From positions 124,001-188,000 of the forward strand of contig JAAKBF010000162.1 in the NCBI GenBank assembly GCA_012656075.1: a DNA stretch of 64,000 nt. Direction: 5' to 3'. Source of the DNA: Phytophthora hibernalis. Its lineage: Eukaryota; Oomycota; Peronosporomycetes; Peronosporales; Peronosporaceae. The notes beneath the pieces were generated by a model. It saw only the letters and a list, made by a program, of their open reading frames with translations. It searched no databases and was not told the origin of the DNA. Position numbers and translations under genes: made by a program. Below, piece after piece: positions 51,190 to 60,769 of this stretch (position 1 is its first letter; each line of letters opens with the position of its first letter).

Positions 51190-52291
51190 CAGAAGTAGAG
51201 GCCATAGACAGTCAAGGTCCCGTATCTGGAGCTGCCGACGACGCTGTCAACTGGGTACACCTACACCCCGTGCTCAGGGCTCCATCGTTACCAGGAACGG
51301 AGTGATCGATGCATCCCTCGCAGCCGAGTTCGATCTATCTCCGTTCTCTCCAGACGAAGAAGAGGAGGAGAGCTTGCAACCCGCCCAACAACGCCACCTC
51401 CAGGCCGACGGCGGAGCAGAGCGACCGCACTGAAGGACTGCTAGACAAAGATGGTGACACAGCCGCTACTCGGCCACCGCTCGGTACTGATGGATCACCG
51501 GAACAAGTGGTCCCGACACCTTCTTCCGCTAACACGAGGGCGGCCCGACCGCCATCATCGCGTAACACACAGCGATCAGCACCTGCTTCATCATCTCCTG
51601 CTGTGCATCCAACGCCAGCACGTGCGTCGCGCTCACTAGGGCGACCCAAGGCGAGTCGCCGTGACCTTCTTGACACCGTGATGATACCTGATGGTCCTAC
51701 CCTGCGGCGAGATCCGTCTATGGCCGAGGCTGATGCCAGAGAGCAAGAAGACCACCCCTCGCACAACATCGGTACGAACCGACTGGGAGAGCGTGACATA
51801 AGGGTGATGCGAGACAACCTGGCTGCCATGAGCGAGTCCGGCGACAATGAAAAGGCAAGCGATCCCCGATCGGTGAGGCAACGCCCTCGTACGGTAAGAA
51901 CAAGCGTATCCGTGCAAAATCTCGGCTAGAAGAACTGAAGCGCGACATCGAAGTTACAGGCAAAGAGCAATTCTCGTCCGGAGAAGACATGATGCACATG
52001 CTCGTCTTCTTCCAGAAGGATAGCGATAGGCGGGCCAAGGAGAGACGCCGGAGAGAAGAACGAGAGGAGCGTCGAGAGGCCGACCGATTGGAGCGCGAAG
52101 AGCGCGAACGTGTCCGCCTCGAAGTGGCCGAGGCGGCCGAGAGCAGACGCGAACAGGACATCAAAGAGACACGGGAACTCCGCGAAGCCCAGCATCGCAG
52201 TGAGGCTGCGCGCGAGGCTGCACTAGCACTAGACCGCGAAGAGAATCGACGTCGCTATGAAGAACGTATAGCTATAGAGAGAGCCGTATGA
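51190..52291 (+). CDS. coiled-coil ORF, possible Harbinger accessory protein
   Basis: Several joined frames: an acidic start (DASLAAEFDLSPFSPDEEEE), a Ser/Pro/Arg-rich middle (51309-51929) and a helical end RLEELKRDIEVTGKEQFSSG, MHMLVFFQKDSDRRAKERR, then a long uninterrupted Arg/Glu coiled coil to a stop at 52291. It converges on the Harbinger transposase, 100 bp apart tail to tail. PIF/Harbinger elements carry a second, non-transposase ORF, so this may be its partner. I see no Myb-like domain, so this is only inferred. Confidence 0.45.
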
Positions 52292-52393
52292 GAGCCACGA
52301 GCAGCTTTTGATGCTGCTGGCAAAGCGCCACAAATTTTGAAACCACGAGCAGCCAAAAAAAACACACGGCAATCATAAGTACCCTCATTTAAT

Positions 52394-53651
52394 TCATGCG
52401 TTATCGTCTTTCCAGTACATGAACGTCGTGCGGATCTGGTTAACCTCTACCATGCGAACACGGTAGTTAGCTAGCCTGAACAGGTTGTCCAGACGCTGCT
52501 TGCGCTTGTTGACGTCGTAAGGCAGGGGTTGCAGGAGCCGGGGGTAGACTTTCTCCACCGAGCCCATGCCCCACTCGATCGTCTGGCGTACAGACGTAAT
52601 AGCACCTGACATGAGCTGCGCAACTGGGCGGATCGACGGCACCAAGCGCACGAGGTCTCCTCCTTCAAAGGGGTCATGATACGACCCACCATGCCCTAGC
52701 CGCAGGGAAAGCGCTGTCAGCAATGATGCCGAACCGTGGGTCCGGGTTGCAATCCGGGTCCAGCAAGATCTCCCGGAACTGGAGACTGGTGTCAGCGTCA
52801 TTCCAACTTCCTGGGCAGTTGTGCTTGCTTTAGACGATAAGGCCGTCAGCGGAGAAGCACAACGTGCCCGTGACATACACGTCATGCAACCAGCCATTAT
52901 AGTGCGCATTCGGAGAGCTCCTCGAGGAGGCTCCTGCACCTGCAACAAGGATAGAGTGCCTAAGAACGTTTTAGCAGCCGCAAGATCAATAATACATCAC
53001 ATATCCGAAAGTTCTTGCCATCAATGAACCCCACGTAAATGGGAGTAGGGGCTCACGAGCTGCTGTCAGTCTGGCGAAGGCCTTCTGCCTCTTCAGAGTA
53101 GACCACACAATCCGTGCGGGAGCGTAACCCATCAGGATCTCCGCCAAGGCATCCTCTGCCGCGTTCAGGGTGCGACTCAGCGTCGCGGGCGTGACGCCGA
53201 ACATCGAACCGAGTGATGAATAGTCCACGGAGTCTACATAGAACGCCAGAAAAAGGCCCAGCACCTGGTGGTAGTGCTGGAGCTTCTGAGGACGCCCACC
53301 TTTCGGTCGATAGCCTGGGATAGCGTAGAACTGAGCAAACCGACGAAGCAGCATGTTGAAAGACCGACTGAGGAGACCGTCGTAGACATAGCATACAAGC
53401 GTTAGAGCCTCCGCTTAATCAGAATATAATTGGGAGCATGCTTACCTGCAGAGGCTCGTTGTAGCCAGGAAAGCCTCATCGTTGCCCCTGGTCCAGATGC
53501 GCATCCACGCCGACTCCGCTGGATTCAACAGACAAGGTTTCGTCAGGTAGTGATGAATGCGGACAATCCGCGCGTGCTCCGCTCGTTGGACTTCCTCGAT
53601 CAGACGCAGGCGGAGGTCTTGGAGGGCTTCAAACGCTCGTTGCCTTGATCT
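52394..53651 (-). CDS. PIF/Harbinger (DDE_Tnp_4) transposase, two exons, interrupted
   Basis: Exon 1 (to 53446) has ALQDLRLRLIEEVQRAEHAR and LLNPAESAWMRIW. The intron at 53368-53445 joins it to exon 2: NMLLRRFAQFYAIPGYRPKG, VDSVDYSSLGSMFGVTPATL (helix-turn-helix-like), then FTWGFIDGKNF (first Asp), GIIADSAFPAA (second Asp) and TIEWGMGSVEKVYPRL (Glu), ending MYWKDDNA. The DDE residues are all readable but in three frames (changes near 53000, 52930-52700 and 52670). The enzyme would excise the element and insert it at a TTA/TAA target. The start of exon 1 is uncertain. Confidence 0.75.
53368..53445 (-). other. intron of the Harbinger transposase (78 nt)
   Basis: GTAAGCATG at the donor and CTCCTCAG at the acceptor. 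Removal joins TTSLCS to RSFNMLLRRF in phase. Confidence 0.75.
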
Positions 53652-54774
53652 AATAGCTGCGCGCAGCATTAACAGCGTTCGCGCGCAGTGAATAGCCAGA
53701 AACAGTGTCTCGCAGATCGCCCAGGAAGCTGAGGCTGCCGCGTGGTCTTCTGCTGGGCGACGTGAGAGGATTCCGACGAGGTTGCTGCACGAGGGTTGGC
53801 ATCGGCTGCCCGCGCTCTTTCGATTCCATAGATATAGAGAAAAATGCATGATTTTTGTCCGTCTATATGTGACCTGAACAAGAACAACTGCCCACGAATA
53901 AAGCAAGGCGTGGCAAAAGAACGGTTGGACGCTACCGTTTGCCAACGCCTTGCTAATCTTGGCCACATGCGCGACCGGAGACAGATGTTGGCTGCATCGC
54001 CGGAGTCCACTATGTTTGTTGGCGTGGCTTCTTCCTTGCTTTACGAAACCTTTATTTCGTCCTCGCTTCGCTCGTTCGAAATCCCAATATCCTGCAGACC
54101 AGATTAAACAGGTTTCAGTCGTTTTTCGGAGCGTCCAATCCCATCGTGATATAAGGAGTACTCGCCGTGATTAAACTTTTTATACTGGTTATGGAAGGCG
54201 TCCATTATTGATTGAATCTGCAGACGAGAGCCATTTGTTTTTGTTCTTTCAGTGAAAGCATCTGATATTAGCACTGGGCCTTGCTATTGAGTTGTGTGAT
54301 CAATTTGAAATACACTTGCGCTTACCGGCCGAGTGACCACACCTAAGAAATTCTAAGCATCCTCGGGTAAATCACCGGCCGCAGCGAGCGGACATTTGCA
54401 GTGGCTGATTTCTCATTTCGCATCAACCTTGATCCGAGCGATGATGTCAAACCATTTTGAGGAGGTGCTTTTTCTTCATGGTCACTGCCCGAGAGGTTTT
54501 GACGCCGAAAGACTGAGCAAACTGAAGTCATGTCTTGCGGTCAAGCGGTAGAACACTGCTTGTCACGAGATAGATGCAGCAGCTTCTGGAACAACAACTG
54601 ATGAAGACATGTGATTTATGTACTACCATCCAGTGCGCGGACATTACAATAGAGTAATGTAATGCGCAGTTCACAGCTACAATAAGAAATAAATGGTTAA
54701 CGAGAGAAGCACTATTAAAGAAATGAGGAATACGTATTGTATTGCTCACTTGTGCTTGCCAGCTAGCTCCGCCG
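53652..54774. other. region without a clear gene between two transposons
   Basis: Short frames only. The part 53652-53970 may include the start of the Harbinger transposase on the minus strand. The rest is AT-rich and probably non-coding ends of the Harbinger and hAT elements. No terminal inverted repeats were securely found. Confidence 0.35.
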
Positions 54775-56371
54775 CTAATTGTCGTCACTCTCATCAAACT
54801 CCAAGGTCATCAGCGTGTTAGCGTCCCAGTACTTGCGATTAGTACGCAAGAAAGCAATCATCTCAAAGTTCAGCGGCAGAAGTGATGCACGCTGGGGCGT
54901 CATCACCAGCTTACACTGCGAGAAGAGCCTCTCGCAGTGATTGCTTGTTGGCGGGATCGCGGCGACGATAGGGCTGTACCTTGGTGTCGACTGCTGCGGA
55001 GCGCCATCAGATCGTAGAAGCGCTGTCGCGAAGTCCTCAGCGCCGCTCCGCGATCGTGTTTGGGTCCTTGAGCTGCGCGAAGCCACGGTAGGCTCAACAG
55101 CTTCCTCCAGCTCAAATGGCCGAAGCGCCTCCACCTCAGTTTATCGGAATCTGCACCAGCAACCTAATCAACATCCGGCAACGCTAGTGTGTTAGCGCAA
55201 CAATAAGCAGCTCAAGTGCACATACCTTCACCACAGCGCTCTCGAACGTCGGTGAATGAACAATGGAGGCGTCCGGAAGAAGGAACTCGCCAGTAACGGG
55301 GAAAAGTTCAGCCACCTTGTCAAAAAGCACCCGCACGGCCTTCATCGACAGCGATGCCTCCTGTAACTTCTTGCAGACGCTGTTAAGCGTCTTCAGCTTC
55401 TCCACTAGAGCGACAATGCGGCTGTGTGCTGATGGCTTCGGCAGAAGGTCGTAAACCGCGTCGACTCGCTTGATGGCATCTCGAATGCGCACGTAACGCT
55501 CCATCATCACAAATATTGAGCTTCACCTGGTCGCGTTCGCGCGCAGAGGCGCCAAGCTCGTGTGACGTCGGAGTTCTGCGCGGTTCTTAATCTTGCGGAG
55601 CGCTGCCATGAGCGCGCCCACCTCGCCAACCAGGTCCTCGTGCTCGGCCAAAAATCTTTTGGTGGCCCGATTGAAACGGTGGGAGGCGCATCCAACCAAT
55701 GGGACGCCGAGGAGGTTTGCCGTCAGCTGGTTGGTTGAGCAGTTGTCACCGATCAGAAATTGCAGCGACTCTTTCAATTGGCCATAAATGGCCAAAATAT
55801 TCCTGATGTACGCACAGTGCGAGACAGCTGTCAAGTTCGCCTCATCGAGAGGGGCCACTGCCAGCAGAACGTGGTGCAGCTTTCCATCGCGCCAGAAGAC
55901 GATGAAAAGAGCCACATAGTGATCGGCAAAGCTTGACCATCCGTCGTACATCACGCCGAACAACGGTGGGATGATCTTGGCAATCGCCTTCTCGACAGCC
56001 TTAGTCGTCGCCGCAATGTACTTCTTCAGCGTCTTCGACGAGGTGGGCTTGAGACGAGACATCGAGCGAGTGAGTGGGTGGTCCACCTCAGACAGAGGCA
56101 TATTGCGGTCGACCACCCACTCCATCCAGTGGTAGATGTTTCCGACCTTGTCGCTCACGAAGCCGAATGAGTGTAGATTCCCTGCCATCGAGCTGGCCTG
56201 CGCAAGGAAGTCGGCCTCGTAGTCAGCGTGCTTGTCTTTCAAATGGCTGATGAGGTTGCCATAGCCGCTGGATGGGAGCTGGCGGCGAGTCTTGCCGCAG
56301 TACTTGCACTTGAAGTGATGGTCGGGCAGAGCCTCAAAAAGTGAGCGGCAGACGTCGGCGTTCTTGCTCAT
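54775..56371 (-). CDS. hAT transposase with BED zinc finger, interrupted
   Basis: ATG at 56371 (MSKNADVCRSLFEALPDHHF). BED finger: CKYCGKTRRQLPSSGYGNLI-SHLKDKH (C2H2). Middle: KIIPPLFGVMYDGWSSFADH (catalytic Asp region), LQFLIGDNCSTNQLTANLLG and VGCASHRFNRATKRF. A TGA at 55523 replaces the Trp of NATRWSS and the frame then continues. A possible 42-nt intron (55184-55225) leads to the last part: PTSNHCERLFSQCKLVMTPQ and NFEMIAFLRTNRKYWD, the hAT dimerisation region, to a stop at 54775. A TAG in D-V-D-stop-V-A-G and a missing base at 55140-55142 also occur. As written it is inactive. Confidence 0.75.
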
Positions 56372-57050
56372 TGCGATGGGTTGGAGGGAGACGGGGTTGC
56401 GAAGTCGATCAGATTGATGCATGAACTGAGAAAGACCTGGCTGTAGAAGTCGTTTCAGGGCGGCGTGGCTGCGCGTTAAAGACGACTGGACCCGAGTAGC
56501 CCAATAGGAAACACTCAGTCTCACTATAGTATATTGTAAACGAGGTATTTGCCGTTTTGACTTGAAAATCAAGAGTCGAGTGTAGTAATGTCAATAAATG
56601 CCGGAAATATCAATAGTATGCAGGGTTTTTGATACTCAATAGAAATAAATGTGGTACAAAAATACAATTGATATTTATTATATTATATTTTTCCCGAGCA
56701 CTGCTACCATCTAGGTAAGGATGAAAGCCTTACAGTTTATTGTTCATGCACATTTAGCTGACGATGGGTACGGGATCTTTGATCCGTCTGCACGGGGACG
56801 TTTGTGGACAACGACCGGAGACGTGATCGCGCAAATTGCACGAGTGCTGGTATCCCGGAAGGATTGCGTGGTTGGGGTGTGCATACTACGCCACCTTGAC
56901 ATTGCGCAGTCCTTTCGGAATTACTTAGACAATATTTAACCGAATTGACTTTCCGTCGGATACTTCCTGTGCTGCTTGCTGACATCTTGTGCGTCGACGC
57001 CAGTTGCCGCGTGGCATCCATCTCACGTCGCTGTGCCTCTTTCGTCACCT
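56372..57050. other. AT-rich intergenic region
   Basis: Probably the 5' end of the hAT element and the 3' flank of the zinc-finger gene. An open frame at 56721-56939 (plus, 72 codons) has no recognisable family. No repeat was found. Confidence 0.35.
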
Positions 57051-57051
57051 T

Positions 57052-58083
57052 TTTCAATGACATTTTTCGGCGTTCAATGCATTGATCTTTTCAGCACACA
57101 AGAGCAAAGCAATCGATGAGCAGAGTTACAGACATACACACGAGTTTGTGCTTCTGAAATCGTTTTTTTCGAGATAGCACTCACCTTGGCCTCCAGACGC
57201 AGTGTCTTCTTCTCAGTGCTCTCGATCTTTGATCTCAGTTGCTGGTTCTCGGCTTCGGCTGCCGCAAGCGCCGACTTCGTCCCATCCAGATCGCGCTGGA
57301 GACGCTCAGTGACCTGCTCCTGCTCTGCCATCCGAGCCCGACTGAGAGCCGCCCAGTCCCGCGCTGATTCAAGTTGTGCGACGTCACGCCTGGCGCCATC
57401 CAACGCGTTCTCCAGGGTCTGAATCGCAGCGCGACTTTGTCGATTTTTCGTCTTCATCTGTCGAAATGGAAAAACCATCAGATTGCTCCCAGTCTCACAT
57501 GTCAGTAAACCCATTCACTACATCATTCGTCCCGCCCACCTACCCGCTTGCTCTCCTTGACGAGGTTGACCACCATCCGGTGCACCAAGTTGCTTGGCAT
57601 GGCTGCAATCAGAGCCGCTGCAGGACGAAACACAGCAGTGGGAACTCTCAATATCAAATTATTGGCCTCTAAATGCGACTACATAGAGTCAACGGACCTT
57701 CGGCCTCTGGGAAGGCCACGATCTTGTCCATGCACACAGACTCGAAGTGTTTCGTGACGAACCGCAGACACCTGCATCCAATAGTCCAGCAATAGTTATT
57801 CATTGATGACAATGCAATAACAATAATTGCAAGAAAGAAGTACGCACAGATCCACTAGGGAACGCGCTTCCTTCCTTCTGATTGGCTTGTTCTCCTGCTC
57901 CGCGTCCTCTTCGGTGGTCGAAGGCAGCAGCGCCCGACATCGACGCACGTGGATGGGCAGCGACGCGCTGCCGAAGCCTTGGCTGCAGTGTGGACACGTG
58001 ACCATTCCCCGCAGTTGCACGCGCTCGGACAGCGCCACGCTCATCTGCAGCGCCACCAGCGCCCGCACATCCTCGTCGTCCAT
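57052..58083 (-). CDS. C2HC zinc-finger and coiled-coil protein, multi-exon
   Basis: ATG at 58083 (MDDEDVRALVALQMSVAL). Exon 1 has MVTCPHCSQGFGSASLPIHV-RRC, a C2HC finger of the ZC2HC1 type. The donor is near 57850 (GTGCGTACTT). Further exons appear to hold RFVTKHFESVCMDKIVAFPE (near 57700) and IAAMPSNLVHRMVVNLVKES (near 57570, donor GTAGGTGG). Then, after the acceptor TTTCGACAG, comes a long coiled coil MKTKNRQSRAAIQTLENALD ... STEKKTLRLEAK with donor GTGAGTGC near 57183, and a short last exon to about 57052. Exon borders in the middle are not certain. The function of the family is little known; RNA or protein binding is likely. It is head-to-head with ankyrin gene 4. Confidence 0.55.
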
Positions 58084-58195
58084 AGTAAATTGCGGAATGG
58101 CCTTTCAGGATTTTGGTCGGATTGGACGAAAAATCTCTGAATGAAGGTCTTTTATGACAACTTCAGGATAACAAAACGGGCATTTCAGGATCCTG
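58084..58195. promoter_or_regulatory. 112-bp divergent promoter region
   Basis: It lies between the ATG of the zinc-finger gene (58083, minus) and that of ankyrin gene 4 (58196, plus). The two genes must share or overlap regulatory sequence. TCAGGAT occurs three times (near 58104, 58162 and 58185), perhaps a small regulatory repeat. Confidence 0.4.
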
Positions 58196-60091
58196 ATGGC
58201 AGTGGAGCTGACGTTAGCGAGCTTCGTGCTGCGCCACAAGCTGCCAACGAACGCCCCGGAGACTCTAACGTCCCTGCTCTCCGACTTCCTCATCGCTGAC
58301 ATGTCAATCGCCCGTGCGTGCGAAGTGAGTCGCATTGGATCGTTGGATTTATTGGATTTGGTCTGGGTCAGAAGCCGTCGAGGGTTTAAGTCCACTCTTG
58401 CCAACCTCCTCACGACAAGCAGACACTACTATCAATGGGAATTCTCTCAGGCACTGGTCCAAGCGGTCAAAAGAGCGGATCTGGCCATTATTCATTGGCT
58501 GTTGGCCCATTTTTCAGGATGTCCAGTGTCGGAGAAGGTCGTGCGGGAGGCTGCTAAAGGCGGCCATTTGTGGGTGCTACAACTCCTCGAAGCTGATAAC
58601 AGCCATTCGGGTATCCAATGGAGGGAGAAGAACTGTGCAGAGAGTCTGACGGATGCTGCCAAATCTGGTCACTGGGAACTCATGAAGTGGTTACATGAAC
58701 GTGCAAGTACAGAAGAAACGAGGGTTAACAACTATGATTTACTGGAGATTGCTGTGGCGCAGAACAATTTAGAGAGAGTCAAGTGGGTGATATCTAATGA
58801 TTTCGCCCTGGCAACGATTGGGAGTTGGGATCCTTGCTCCCAATCGTTGCCAGGCCCAAGAAGAATGGGAAACTCGTGTCGAGATATTGCGCTATTTGCT
58901 GAATGGGGGTTTGGTGATTCTGCATATATTGTGGAAGTATCTCTACCGCAATCTGTGCGACTCGGTGATCTCGATACCACGCGATGGTTTTTAGCGAGGA
59001 AGGAAGAGCTGGACGAGGACGAAGTTTTTGACGACATTTTATACGTAGCGTGCGAGGAGGGCAACCTACCGATGGTGCAGTGGCTACTCGAGCACGTGGA
59101 GTACCTCGGTCAGGTTGATGGCCCGACCGATGCCATGCATCCAGCAACAAAGTATGGAAAACTGAATGTCGTCCAATGGCTTTGGGAACACTATTCGCGT
59201 GACCCAACAGTAACTCTGTTCAAGGATGACAATCCAACTGATATGGACACCGCTGCTAGAAACGGACATATGGACGTGCTTGAGTTCTTAAATCGCATCG
59301 ACACGAACAGTGCGAAGAACGGAGTGTGAAACGGCCCTGCCAGCGTGGTCGGTATCCACATTGTACGTCATTTGCCATGGATGCTGCTGCTGCAGAGGGA
59401 CATTTGGACGTTGTGAAATGGCTCCACGCTTTTCGTTCCGAAGGCTGTACTACTGCTGCCGTGGATAACGCTGCCGGTAACGGCCATTTGAAAGTAGTAC
59501 AGTGGCTTCATTGGAACCGATCCGAAGGTGCCACAAAAGCCGCTATGGACAACGCAGCCACGAGACGCTTTCACGTAGCTTCATGTTCCAGGTCAAACAC
59601 GGAAACGTGCTGCTCAGGTAAAACACCGAGCTTATTCTACGAAAAGCAGCTGGAAATGTTGCGCTGGTTGCATTCAAATCGCTCAGAACGCTGTACGACT
59701 GCCGCAATGGATGGAGCTGCAGCAAATGGAAACTTCAAGGTGTTGCAATGGCTACGCGATAGCAAACACGCAGCTTGCACGACAGATGCACAATGAGGAG
59801 CAACTTGCAGTGGGGCTGTCAACCGCATGCAAACTTGCTCTCATCAGTGCTCTTAGCTCTGGCGAGAGCCAACATTTAGGAGAGCATCTAATCAGTCGGA
59901 TTTTTCAATATGCAGCAGGGCAAGTCTCTCGCGAGGTGTGCATTAAGCGAAATCGAAGCAAACGAGTTTTCCTGGACATTATTTTTCTACCTCATCATTT
60001 ACATTTGGCAAGTAGCGTTCTACGGGTACATGTACTTGAAATTGGAACACACGGTAGAATGGCTGCGGCCAACCACTTACATGTACTGTAG
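58196..60091 (+). CDS. ankyrin-repeat protein 4 (interrupted frame)
   Basis: ATG at 58196 (MAVELTLASFVLRHKLPTN). The family N-terminal domain (LLSDFLIADMSIARACEVSR, LLDLVWVRSRRG) and degenerate units (DAAKSGHWELMKWLHERA) are in one frame to 59329. A stretch around the hairpin at 58807-58854 up to about 58925 reads better in another frame (EEWETRVEILRYLLNGG), so two changes compensate. At 59313-59320 the frame changes once more to AMDAAAAEGHLDVVKWLHAF and VDNAAGNGHLKVVQWLHWNR. A non-ankyrin stretch follows, then MLRWLHSNRSERCTTAAMD. The last part, ALSSGESQHLGEHLISRIF, is in a third frame and ends near 60091. Role: probably protein interaction. Confidence 0.7.
58807..58854. repeat. perfect 18-bp inverted repeat with 12-base loop
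   Basis: cctggcaacgattgggag (58807-58824) and its exact reverse complement (58837-58854) flank ttgggatccttg. It lies in the coding region of ankyrin gene 4 at a place where the paralogue at 33.8 kb has unrelated sequence. It looks like a small templated inverted duplication. Confidence 0.8.
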
Positions 60092-60769
60092 AATGCTCTC
60101 TTGATACATACAATCCAAAACTGGGCAAACAATTTTCAAGTCATTTGGAAAAGGAAACCAAACTACGAATAAGTCGACCGAAGTACTTTGACAAAGTCGC
60201 GCGTTGCACGAAGAAGCTCCAACGACGACAAGAAGGGAGTTGCTAGGCAAAGGCCGGGATAGAAGGAAAAGAGAAAGACACAATACGATTTTGCTCGTGA
60301 AACAATATGAACGTTCCGCTTGTCTACTGTACATCGAACAAGGTGTCCAATTAGATAGTACTTCAAGTAGCGGTTGTTGAAACACAAAGGAATGACAGAC
60401 TAACAACTACTTTCAGTTTCTGTGTACCGGTTGTATGATGGACTTGTGTTGAACAAGTTAGCTGTTTCTTTACCCTAGAAAATGATGACTTTGAGGCCGT
60501 TATGCGTGAGTTTGATGAAAAGGAACTAAAGTAGGTCAAGAGAACCCCAAGTGGACGTGCTACGAAGAAGAATGACCGCTTACCGATAACGTAGACGTGC
60601 TTGCGCTAATTCACTTTCATTTTTGGTAATATTTGCAGAGCTTTTGCATTTATAAAGTGATTTTTAAGCATTGACGGAGATCGACTTCATTCTATTAGAA
60701 ACATCTTCTCCTGAAATTTTAGCTTTTGAGGAGAATTCTGCGAATCGCTGCACTTAATAATTACTTCAA
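60092..60769. other. intergenic, possibly with a first exon of the INTS7-like gene
   Basis: Mostly without coding signal. A short open piece at 60477-60531 (ENDDFEAVMREFDEKELK) is bordered by TTTACCCTAG and GTAGGTC, as an internal exon would be. It could belong to the next gene, whose N-terminus is otherwise missing. Confidence 0.3.
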
